Shown: positions 1-5,295, numbered from the stretch's first letter. The stretch: DNA of 6,429 nt from an uncultured Eubacteriales bacterium (GCA_902495025.1 CABUWB010000111.1:1-6429); one strand, 5' to 3'. Made by a program: numbers and translations. Notes: generated by a model not told the origin, from the letters alone.

Positions 1-28
1 ATTTAAGTATATACATTGATTTTAACAT
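1..28 (-). CDS. Possible 5' end of a divergent minus-strand gene, cut by the window edge
   Basis: Read on the minus strand, an ATG at 28-26 is preceded by a good Shine-Dalgarno sequence (AAGGGAG, bases 39-33) four bases away. The frame stays open for nine codons (MLKSMYILK) to the window edge. If real, it would be divergent from the flavoprotein operon and share the AT-rich region 29-109. Nothing in nine residues identifies a product, and I do not see a convincing minus-strand promoter. Support rests on the SD plus ATG alone, and the AT-rich setting makes a chance match possible. Confidence 0.3.
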
Positions 29-47
29 TATTCTCCCTTAATAGCAA

Positions 48-76
48 TTGAAAAATTATGTCGGGTATAATATAAT
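48..76 (+). promoter_or_regulatory. Sigma-A-type promoter of the flavoprotein/dehydrogenase operon
   Basis: TTGAAA (48-53) and TATAAT (71-76) are separated by exactly 17 bases, matching the vegetative consensus with one mismatch in the -35 box. Transcription would start near base 83, giving a leader of about 27 nt that contains the AAAGGAG ribosome binding site at 97-103. A second TATAAT at 66-71 overlaps it but has no -35 partner at the right distance. Confidence 0.75.
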
Positions 77-109
77 TAAAATAAAAAATAAATATGAAAG
101 GAGCTTTTT

Positions 110-670
110 ATGAGCAAACAGGAATGGAAGCCCGGCACAATACTTTACCCAATCCCTGCGGTAATGGTAAGCTGTGGCACAATGGAAAAAAGCAACATAA
201 TAACAATAGCATGGACAGGAACGGTAAACTCCGACCCTGCAATGACCTACGTTTCAATACGTCCCGAAAGGCACTCCTACAATATAATAAAGGAGAGCGG
301 CGAGTTTGTAATAAACATAACCACCGAGGAGCTTGCCTTTGCAACCGACTGGTGCGGTGTGCGCTCTGGTGCAAAGTATGATAAATTCAAGGAAATGGGG
401 CTTACTAAGGGTAAGGCTCTGTACGTAAACTGTCCCATAATTGAGGAAAGCCCTATAAATGTTGAGTGCAGGGTTGTAAAGGAAATGCCGCTTGGCACAC
501 ACACAATGTTCCTTGCCGAAATTGTAGGCGTTCAGGCTGATGAAAAATTTATGGAGGAGAGCGGAAAGTTTGACTTTGCCGCATCAAACCCAATTGCCTA
601 CTCACATGGCGAGTACTTTACACTTGGCAAAAAGCTGGGCAAATTCGGATATTCAGTAAAGAAAGGCTGA
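110..670 (+). CDS. Flavin reductase-like (flavoredoxin-type) FMN-binding protein
   Basis: This 186-residue cytoplasmic protein resembles the flavin reductase-like/flavoredoxin family (split-barrel FMN-binding fold), whose members bind FMN and either reduce free flavin or pass electrons between redox partners. Family-like stretches are N29-IITIAWTGTVNSDP (about 29-43) followed by SIRPERHSY (49-57), which form much of the flavin site, then GTHTMFLAEIVGV (129-141) and the C-terminal HGEYFTLGKKLG (166-177). The length fits a complete single-domain member. The ATG at 110 has AGGAG six bases upstream; an earlier ATG at 94 is in another frame and overlaps that RBS. It is first in an operon with the dehydrogenase four bases downstream. 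No oxygenase or other electron acceptor is nearby, so whether it works as a reductase or as an electron carrier cannot be told. The family call is firm; the substrate is unknown. Confidence 0.88.
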   Translation: MSKQEWKPGTILYPIPAVMVSCGTMEKSNIITIAWTGTVNSDPAMTYVSIRPERHSYNIIKESGEFVINITTEELAFATDWCGVRSGAKYDKFKEMGLTKGKALYVNCPIIEESPINVECRVVKEMPLGTHTMFLAEIVGVQADEKFMEESGKFDFAASNPIAYSHGEYFTLGKKLGKFGYSVKKG

Positions 671-674
671 TAAA

Positions 675-1619
675 ATGAAAACAATTGCAGTAATACCCTT
701 TAATGAGGAACAGAAAGCAAGGCTTGAGGGCATAAATGCCGATGTAACCTACACCACGCCGAGTGATGTAACGGATAGCGAGCTTGAAAGTGCAGATATT
801 ATAATAGGCAATGTTCCTCCACAAAGGCTTGGCGTATGCAGAAATTTAAAATGGCTGCAGCTGAACTCCGCAGGTACAGAGGGTTATCCCCAAAATATGC
901 CCCAAAATGCACTTTTAACCAACGCAACAGGTGCTTACGGACTTGCAATATCAGAGCACATGCTTGGTATGCTTTTAGAGATAAAGAAAAAGCTGTACCT
1001 TTACAGGGACAACCAGAATAAGCATATATGGCAGAGCGAGGGCAGTGTTACCTCTGTTGAGGGTGCAGTTGCTCTTGTTGTTGGCATGGGTGATATAGGC
1101 GGAGATTTTGCACGCAAGGTCAAGGCACTTGGCGCTTATGTTATAGGTGTAAAGCGTACACCCTCACAAAAGCCCGACTACTGCGATGAGCTTTATACAA
1201 CAGATGAGCTTGCGCAGCTTGTACCACGTGCCGATATTATAGCTCTTTCACTCCCGGGTACTGCTGAAACGGCAGGCATTTTTGACCGCAAAATGCTTTC
1301 ACTCACCAAAAAAGGCTCGGTGCTTTTAAATGTGGGCAGGGGCAGCGCAGTTGATACCGAGGCGCTTTGCGACCTTTTGGAGAGCGGTCATTTTGAGGGT
1401 GTTGGTCTTGATGTAACCGACCCTGAGCCGCTGCCCGAAAACCACCGCCTGTGGGATATACCAAATGCAATTATTACACCCCATATTTCGGGTTATTTTC
1501 ACCTGCCAAAAACACTGGAACGTATTATTGACATTGCTCTTGATAACCTTGAAAGGTTTAAGGACGGCAGGGAGCTTAAAAACCTTGTGGATTATAAAAC
1601 AGGCTACAGAAAGCATTAA
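675..1619 (+). CDS. D-isomer-specific 2-hydroxyacid dehydrogenase, probably NADPH-preferring
   Basis: A 314-residue member of the D-2-hydroxyacid dehydrogenase family, which interconverts 2-oxoacids and D-2-hydroxyacids with a nicotinamide cofactor. The Rossmann nucleotide-binding motif is at G137-M-G-D-I-G142. Catalytic residues are all visible: Arg222 in NVGRGSAVD, Glu251 in DVTDPEPLP, and His270 in TPHISGY. The N-terminal third (about 1-100) and the C-terminal tail form the split substrate domain, with residues 100-290 as the cofactor domain. After the second Rossmann strand the sequence reads VIGVKRTPS (156-164). The acidic residue that selects NAD is absent and Lys160/Arg161 are present, suggesting NADPH. 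The gene starts four bases after the flavoprotein stop, with a GAAAGG SD inside the preceding coding end, so the two are co-translated. The substrate is not predictable; phosphoglycerate-dehydrogenase-like and hydroxypyruvate/glyoxylate-reductase-like activities are both possible. Confidence 0.9.
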   Translation: MKTIAVIPFNEEQKARLEGINADVTYTTPSDVTDSELESADIIIGNVPPQRLGVCRNLKWLQLNSAGTEGYPQNMPQNALLTNATGAYGLAISEHMLGMLLEIKKKLYLYRDNQNKHIWQSEGSVTSVEGAVALVVGMGDIGGDFARKVKALGAYVIGVKRTPSQKPDYCDELYTTDELAQLVPRADIIALSLPGTAETAGIFDRKMLSLTKKGSVLLNVGRGSAVDTEALCDLLESGHFEGVGLDVTDPEPLPENHRLWDIPNAIITPHISGYFHLPKTLERIIDIALDNLERFKDGRELKNLVDYKTGYRKH

Positions 1620-1638
1620 TAAACCATACAATATATAA

Positions 1639-1672
1639 AAACGGCTGTCACATTAAACTGCGGCAGCCGTTT
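1639..1672. terminator. Bidirectional intrinsic terminator between convergent genes
   Basis: AAACGGCTG (1639-1647) pairs with CAGCCGTTT (1664-1672). The helix can extend inward by a U-G and a C-G pair, leaving a loop of about 12 bases. On the minus strand the hairpin is followed by TTTTTATAT, a good U-tract that would end the pilin-like transcript. On the plus strand it is followed by TTTATTATA, adequate for the dehydrogenase operon. Its position just past both convergent stop codons supports use in both directions. Confidence 0.85.
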
Positions 1673-1688
1673 ATTATAAATACAATTA

Positions 1689-2324
1689 TTATCCGAATGT
1701 AAAATCAGTACCTCCGCCCGAACGCCTGATAAACTTTCCGTTTTTTTCAACCTCTATGGTATTTCCTCCGTCCATTATACGCACAAGATAGCCGTTTCTG
1801 CCCCATTCAAAGTAATTAACAGCACCATAGTTATCATAAAGCACCACTATGCCCGGCTGATTATTGCTTTCCTCATATTCCTTTACAGTTTTACCGCAGG
1901 CAACCGCTGTTGATTTAAACGGATATCTTGCTTCGTTTGCATCAGCCCAGCCCATCTGTTCCAGCATACCCCTTGCAATGAGATTATCCGCATCCGACAT
2001 ACCTGTATCGTTTGTATGACCCGAGTTATCCTGATTATATGCAATAGCCCAGTTTGTAAAGCAGCCCACCTTTTGACCCTTATATGTTCCATGCTTAGAT
2101 TCGTCTGTAAAAACAGTGGCATTGTTTACCCATTCAGTAGCCATGGTTACCTGCACAACCTCATAAACAACCTTAGCCTCCTCCATTACAGCAATTTTTT
2201 CCGTTTTATCTACATATCCCATAACATTAGGCACTAAAAGCGCAATAAGAATTATCATTATTGCAATTACTACAATCAGCTCAATTAAAGAAAAGCCATT
2301 ATTATTTTTTAGTAATTTTCTCAT
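1689..2324 (-). CDS. Orphan type IV prepilin-like protein (class III N-terminal methylation signal)
   Basis: A 211-residue secreted/membrane-anchored protein with a textbook prepilin N-terminus. A short basic leader (MRKLLKNNNG) is followed by FSLIELIVV. The prepilin peptidase would cut after Gly10 and methylate Phe11. Glu15 is the conserved Glu+5 of mature pilins and Pro32 falls at the usual +22 position; residues 12-31 form the hydrophobic helix. The globular part (about 35-211) is acidic and Asn/Gly-rich with only two cysteines, Cys88 and Cys143, which could form a disulfide. It ends in a Gly-rich tail. The start ATG at 2324 has GGGAG eight bases upstream. It has its own promoter and terminator, with no pilus ATPase, PilC platform, prepilin peptidase or second pilin nearby, so it is an orphan here. 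It could be a pseudopilin, a major pilin or a DNA-uptake pilin; I cannot choose. Confidence 0.85.
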   Translation of the reverse strand: MRKLLKNNNGFSLIELIVVIAIMIILIALLVPNVMGYVDKTEKIAVMEEAKVVYEVVQVTMATEWVNNATVFTDESKHGTYKGQKVGCFTNWAIAYNQDNSGHTNDTGMSDADNLIARGMLEQMGWADANEARYPFKSTAVACGKTVKEYEESNNQPGIVVLYDNYGAVNYFEWGRNGYLVRIMDGGNTIEVEKNGKFIRRSGGGTDFTFG

Positions 2325-2361
2325 TTACCCGTCTCCCATAATAATCGTTCAGTTACGAACA

Positions 2362-2390
2362 ATGATAACATAAAAGTGGCGTTATGTCTA
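2362..2390 (-). promoter_or_regulatory. Extended -10 promoter of the pilin-like gene
   Basis: On the minus strand TAGACA (2390-2385) and TATCAT (2367-2362) are 17 bases apart, each one mismatch from consensus. The -10 box is preceded by TGT, an extended -10 element. Transcription would start near 2355, giving a leader of about 30 nt that includes the GGGAG RBS. A small dyad (GTTC, six bases, GAAC; 2347-2360) lies over the predicted start and could be an operator, but it is short. Confidence 0.6.
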
Positions 2391-2519
2391 TTGTCATAGT
2401 TCACAAAAAATTCACATTTTATTAACTTTTCTCCTAGATAAATCTCATTATGTTTATTTTCGCACCCGCAGAACAATTTATATACAACTTTTTATACTTT
2501 TATTTTATGCAAAATGCAC

Positions 2520-2565
2520 AAAAAATAAGGAGCTGCCATATTGCAAAGCACCTCCTTATTTTTTT
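2520..2565 (-). terminator. Intrinsic terminator of the DivIVA-like gene
   Basis: AAAAAATAAGGAG (2520-2532) pairs with CTCCTTATTTTTT (2552-2564), a 13-bp helix with a GGAG/CTCC core and a loop of about 19 bases. Read on the minus strand, the 3' arm ends in TTATTTTTT, supplying the U-tract. It lies about 20 bases past the DivIVA-like stop codon. It separates that transcript from the promoter of the pilin-like gene, making the two minus-strand genes independent units. Confidence 0.85.
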
Positions 2566-2582
2566 ATAATTATTATTAAAGA

Positions 2583-3884
2583 TTATTTATTTTCTGTATT
2601 GTCGTTATACAGCTTATTATCAGATGTAACCTTGTAAATACCTGGTCTTGGCGCACCATTTTCAACCTTATAAATACCAGGCTTAACCATTGGTGCAGGC
2701 TGAGATGTACTCTCTGCTGCAGGTGCTGCCTGTGCAGAGGCATTAGCCGCAGGCTCACTGCTTGCAGGCTTATTATTTTCATTATACAAATGATTATCTG
2801 CCGTAACCTTATAAATACCAGGCTTTGGTGCCTCCTGTACAGGAGCTGCAGCCTGTACGGGCTTTGCCTCCTCGGCAGGTGCAGCTGCAGCCTCGCCAAA
2901 CTTAGGCACATTTATTTTAGCTGCCGCAACAGGCTCTGGAGCAGGCTCTGCGCTCTTTGGTGCCTCGCTGTGGCTTACGCTGTTTTTAAGTGTTCTTTCA
3001 CCGCCAAGTCCATAGCTTGGGTTAGCAGGGATACCACCCATGCCCATACCGCCTGCAAGCCCTGTCTTGACAAATGGCTTTGGTGCCTCGCTCTTTGGTT
3101 CTTCCTCAGCAGGCTTTGGCACGCTGCTTGCAGCAAGAGGTGATGGAACAGGCTCACTCTTTGGTGCTTCATCCGCAGGCTTTGTTTCCTGTGCAGTCTG
3201 CTGTGATGCAGGTGTCTGCTGCTTTAATGGCATGCCAAAGGATACCGCCCTGTGCTGTGTTGCTGCCATTGCAGGGTTTATATTGGTCTGTACAGCAACA
3301 TTCTGCTGCTTTGCACCTGTGGGCTCAGGCACTCCCGACTTCTGCCACTCTGATACAAGCTCATCAATTTCATCAAGATTTTTAACCATATCAGCAGCCG
3401 TATCCGGAGTATAAACCTTTAAGTACTTTTCAACAAGAGCCGCATAGTCCTTGTCAAAGCCTCTGATTAACTCCTTCTGTTTCATTATTGCCTTTTTAAT
3501 ATCCGCAAGCTGTGAATCTGCATTTTCAGCCAGTGCATCATAGGTTTTATGAGCCTCTGCAATAAGCCTTTTCTTTTCATTTTCAGCCTCATTGAGAATT
3601 TCAGCCGCCTCATCATTTGCCTTTTTAATAAGTGCGGCGTATTCCTCATTGGCCTTTTTAAGCATTTCAGCAGACTGCTCGTTGGCTTTTTTTACAACAG
3701 CCGCAGTTTCTTCATTAGCCTGCTTTACCATTTTATCCGATGCCATCTGTGCACTGATAATAGCCTTGTTAATTGCTGATGCCTTATTTTCATACTCCTT
3801 AAGTTGCTGCTCAAGGCTGTTTATGTAGGCATCAACCTCTACCATTTCATAGCCGCCTTTTCTGTTAATCGTGAATGTTGGCAT
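2583..3884 (-). CDS. DivIVA-domain coiled-coil protein with Pro/Ala-rich linker and PGIYKV repeats
   Basis: Predicted 433 residues from the ATG at 3884. Residues 1-35 resemble the DivIVA N-terminal module (TFTINRKGGYEMVEVDAYI, then a Leu/Gln-rich helix). That domain in this family binds curved membrane and recruits division or wall-growth proteins. Residues 52-139 form a long coiled coil of 11-residue repeats with recurring KKAN (hh-KKANEE-x-A-x). A second helical stretch runs to about 183. Residues 185-350 are a disordered Pro/Ala/Glu/Lys linker with repeated APKSE/EPKSE motifs. The C-terminus carries PGIYKV three times (355-360, 402-407, 414-419), two of them followed by T-x-D-N-x-L-Y-N-x-N. 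No signal peptide or membrane segment is visible, so it should be cytoplasmic and membrane-peripheral. It is far longer than classical DivIVA (about 160-230). It may act as a septum or pole scaffold, but the exact role is unknown. Confidence 0.82.
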   Translation of the reverse strand: MPTFTINRKGGYEMVEVDAYINSLEQQLKEYENKASAINKAIISAQMASDKMVKQANEETAAVVKKANEQSAEMLKKANEEYAALIKKANDEAAEILNEAENEKKRLIAEAHKTYDALAENADSQLADIKKAIMKQKELIRGFDKDYAALVEKYLKVYTPDTAADMVKNLDEIDELVSEWQKSGVPEPTGAKQQNVAVQTNINPAMAATQHRAVSFGMPLKQQTPASQQTAQETKPADEAPKSEPVPSPLAASSVPKPAEEEPKSEAPKPFVKTGLAGGMGMGGIPANPSYGLGGERTLKNSVSHSEAPKSAEPAPEPVAAAKINVPKFGEAAAAPAEEAKPVQAAAPVQEAPKPGIYKVTADNHLYNENNKPASSEPAANASAQAAPAAESTSQPAPMVKPGIYKVENGAPRPGIYKVTSDNKLYNDNTENK

Positions 3885-3892
3885 TATATCCA

Positions 3893-3898
3893 CCCCTT
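3893..3898 (-). promoter_or_regulatory. RBS that sets the DivIVA-like start at 3884
   Basis: The minus strand reads AAGGGG (3898-3893), eight bases before ATG at 3884. An upstream in-frame GTG at 3893 begins inside this SD sequence and has no RBS of its own. The ATG is therefore the likely start, giving the N-terminus MPTFTINRKGG, which also fits the usual DivIVA domain start better. Confidence 0.7.
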
Positions 3899-3951
3899 CT
3901 TGTTAATGTTGACGTTTTTTTAATTATAGGGTAAAATGATTTTGTATCTTT

Positions 3952-3968
3952 TTACCTTTTATAGGTAA
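3952..3968. promoter_or_regulatory. Operator-like inverted repeat over the DivIVA-like transcription start
   Basis: TTACCT (3952-3957) and AGGTAA (3963-3968) form a perfect 6-bp inverted repeat with a 5-base spacer, ending one base from the -10 box of the minus-strand promoter and covering the predicted +1 near 3963. A third half-site, GGTAA, is at 3930/3931-3935 in the leader, inside TATAGGGTAA, which echoes TATAGGTAA at 3960-3968. The placement is typical of a repressor site, but no regulator is identified. Confidence 0.4.
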
Positions 3969-3969
3969 C

Positions 3970-3998
3970 AGTATAACATTTTTATCGGAATAATGCAA
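3970..3998 (-). promoter_or_regulatory. Extended -10 promoter of the DivIVA-like gene
   Basis: On the minus strand TTGCAT (3998-3993) and TATACT (3975-3970) are separated by 17 bases, with TGT directly before the -10 box. Transcription would begin near 3963, leaving a leader of about 80 nt. The leader could form a GGTAAAA/TTTTACC stem (3930-3936 with 3950-3956). The promoter sits in the divergent region shared with tadA; I could not find an equally good plus-strand promoter for tadA. Confidence 0.65.
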
Positions 3999-4008
3999 TA
4001 ACTTTTAT

Positions 4009-4013
4009 AAGGA
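4009..4013 (+). promoter_or_regulatory. RBS that sets the tadA start at 4022
   Basis: AAGGA (4009-4013) is eight bases before ATG at 4022, a normal distance. The in-frame ATG at 4013 overlaps this SD and has no other RBS. The start at 4022 (MNDEYYMSLALAKA) therefore fits better, and it also fits the usual TadA N-terminal length. Confidence 0.7.
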
Positions 4014-4021
4014 TGAATATA

Positions 4022-4474
4022 ATGAATGATGAATATTATATGTCACTTGCACTTGCAAAGGCAAGAGAGGCATTTGACCTTGAAGAAGTACCTATAGGCT
4101 GTGTAATTGAATACAGGGGACACGTTATAGGCAGGGGCTGTAACCGCCGCATGACAGACAAAAACGTACTCTCCCACGCCGAAATTATAGCAATAAACGA
4201 GGCGTGTGCCTTTATGGGCGACTGGCGGCTGGAGGAATGTACGCTGTATGTAACAGTTGAGCCATGCCCAATGTGCAGCGGCGCAATATTGCAATCACGC
4301 ATACCGAGGGTAGTTTTTGGCACGCCAAATGTAAAGGCAGGCTGCTGCGGCTCAATATACAATCTGCTTAACGAGCCACGCTTTAACCACAGGTGCGAAA
4401 TTACACAGGGCATTATGCAAAGTGAATGCAGTAACATAATGAAAGAATTTTTCAGAACTTTCAGACGGAGGTAA
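4022..4474 (+). CDS. tadA: tRNA adenosine(34) deaminase TadA
   Basis: A 150-residue zinc-dependent deaminase that converts adenosine 34 of tRNA-Arg(ACG) to inosine, needed to read CGU, CGC and CGA codons. The zinc site is complete: His52 and the proton-shuttling Glu54 in SHAEI, with Cys82 and Cys85 in VEPCPMC. Other family signatures are the N-terminal ALAKAREA helix, EVPIGCVI, NHRCEI near the C-terminus and a terminal FFRTFRRR helix. The length matches bacterial TadA. The segment after VVFG reads TPNVKAGCCGS, so Asn103 occupies the position of Asp108 in E. coli TadA. The gene is followed two bases later by the HAD gene, whose SD overlaps the tadA stop, so the two are translationally linked. 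Plasmid or phage cytidine/dCMP deaminases share the zinc motif, but the tRNA-deaminase tail makes TadA the clear choice. Confidence 0.95.
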   Translation: MNDEYYMSLALAKAREAFDLEEVPIGCVIEYRGHVIGRGCNRRMTDKNVLSHAEIIAINEACAFMGDWRLEECTLYVTVEPCPMCSGAILQSRIPRVVFGTPNVKAGCCGSIYNLLNEPRFNHRCEITQGIMQSECSNIMKEFFRTFRRR

Positions 4475-4476
4475 GT

Positions 4477-5115
4477 ATGAAAGCGGCTATTTTTGACTTT
4501 GACGGCACTATTGCTGACTCCTGCTATGTGTGGGAGGCTGTTGACAGGCACTTTTTTGAAAGCAGGGGCATGACAATCCCCTTTGACTATACAAAAAAGA
4601 TAAGTACCCTTAATATGCACGACGGAGCAGTTTTTACTAAAAATGAATACGGCTTTCCTGACAGTGTTGAGGAAATTATAGCCGAGTGGCAGGCAGGCGC
4701 ACTGGAGGAGTACAGGACGCACGTAACCCTTAAACCCTTTGCAGGCGACTATATACGCCGCCTTAAATCACAGGGCATAAAAATAGGGCTTGCAACTGCC
4801 GCCTCACCCGAGTTTTATACGCCTGTGCTTGAAAAAAATAATATATATAATCTCTTTGACGCCTTTGCCGACGGACACAGCGGTATGCCAAGCAAGGACT
4901 TTCCTGATATTTTTATACACTGCGCCGAAAAGCTGGGTGTTTTGCCCGAGGATTGCATGGTTTATGAGGATATTCTGCCCGCAATTATAAGCGCAAAAAA
5001 GGCAGGTATGCACACCACCGCCGTTTTTGAGCCTAAATCACGCAATGACTGGGATAAAATTAAGGCAGCTGCAGGTAAATGTATATTGAGCTTTGCCGAG
5101 CTTATGAAAAATTAA
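4477..5115 (+). CDS. HAD-superfamily hydrolase (beta-phosphoglucomutase-like phosphatase)
   Basis: A 212-residue soluble hydrolase of the haloacid dehalogenase superfamily, subclass with an alpha-helical cap between motifs I and II. Motif I is DFDGT with nucleophile Asp7 and acid/base Asp9. Motif II is LATAAS with Thr107. Motif III is Lys140 in GMPSKDFPDIF, and motif IV is Glu164-Asp165 in VYEDILPAI, which hold the magnesium ion. The cap spans about residues 15-85. This pattern suits small phosphorylated substrates such as sugar phosphates, phosphoglycolate or nucleotides, but the substrate cannot be read from the sequence. The ATG has GGAGGT four bases upstream, overlapping the tadA stop. 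The motif I and IV residues are intact, so it should be active as a phosphatase or phosphomutase. The end is followed by an imperfect hairpin rather than a clear terminator. Confidence 0.9.
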   Translation: MKAAIFDFDGTIADSCYVWEAVDRHFFESRGMTIPFDYTKKISTLNMHDGAVFTKNEYGFPDSVEEIIAEWQAGALEEYRTHVTLKPFAGDYIRRLKSQGIKIGLATAASPEFYTPVLEKNNIYNLFDAFADGHSGMPSKDFPDIFIHCAEKLGVLPEDCMVYEDILPAIISAKKAGMHTTAVFEPKSRNDWDKIKAAAGKCILSFAELMKN

Positions 5116-5161
5116 CTTTATAATCCTTTTATAGGTATATTAAACCCTTATAAAAAGTTAA
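5112..5161. other. Imperfect AT-rich hairpin after the HAD gene
   Basis: TTAACTTTATAA (5112-5123) pairs with TTATAAAAAGTTAA (5148-5161), 12 bp with a two-base bulge and a loop of about 24. It is followed by A-rich sequence, not a U-tract, on the plus strand, so it is not a standard intrinsic terminator. It could protect the 3' end of the tadA-HAD mRNA or be chance in AT-rich DNA. The loop holds CCTTTTATAGGTA, which also occurs at 3955-3967. Confidence 0.3.
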
Positions 5162-5180
5162 AAAACCTCCCAAATAAAGG

Positions 5181-5209
5181 TTGACAAGGCACCAAACTGA
5201 TGATATAAT
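5181..5209 (+). promoter_or_regulatory. Consensus sigma-A promoter of rplU-prp-rpmA
   Basis: TTGACA (5181-5186) and TATAAT (5204-5209) are both perfect, with the ideal 17-base spacer and TG one base before the -10 box (extended -10). This is the strongest promoter in the window, as expected for a ribosomal protein operon. Transcription should start near 5216. Confidence 0.92.
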
Positions 5210-5215
5210 ATTGTC

Positions 5216-5287
5216 TGTTAGCCGCACGGAAAGGTTAAAGTAAGCTACGGCTTCACCAAATCCGGCGAGTTCTGGTTTAAGGAGGTG
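5216..5287 (+). promoter_or_regulatory. Structured L21-leader-type 5' UTR
   Basis: The roughly 80-nt leader between the predicted +1 and rplU is GC-richer and more structured than flanking DNA. AGCCG (5220-5224) pairs with CGGCT (5248-5252), enclosing an A-rich loop. AAA-CCGG (5258-5265, with U5261 bulged) pairs with CTGG-TTT (5272-5278) around a CGAGTT loop. CACC (5254-5257) could close on GGTG (5284-5287), covering the SD. Its position matches the known L21 leader family, a putative autoregulatory element before rplU operons of low-GC Gram-positives. I infer membership from position and structure; a covariance-model search was not possible. Confidence 0.6.
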
Positions 5288-5295
5288 TACGTGGA

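Noticed and set aside
2347..2360. GTTC-N6-GAAC dyad resembling an SOS box
   Set aside because: The Gram-positive LexA box is GAAC-N4-GTTC. Here the half-sites are in the opposite order with a different spacer, so it is not a LexA site.
2494..2539. Mini-ORF on the minus strand (MAAPYFLCILHKIKV) preceded by AAGGAGGTG
   Set aside because: The SD-like AAGGAGG is the 5' arm of the DivIVA-like terminator hairpin and the frame runs through its U-tract, so the transcript should end before translation is possible.
3040..3414. Plus-strand open frames antisense to the DivIVA-like gene
   Set aside because: They mirror the Pro/Ala/Glu-rich linker of the minus-strand protein (low-complexity Ala/Cys/Gly/Phe translation), with no RBS and no domain.
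3972..3977. TATAAC as a plus-strand -10 for tadA
   Set aside because: The -35 position reads TTTTTA and the box overlaps the better minus-strand promoter, so the evidence is too weak to annotate.
4036..4722. Long open frame of 228 codons on the minus strand
   Set aside because: It lies antisense across tadA and the HAD gene, both of which show complete catalytic motifs on the plus strand. It has no recognisable domain, so it is a shadow frame.
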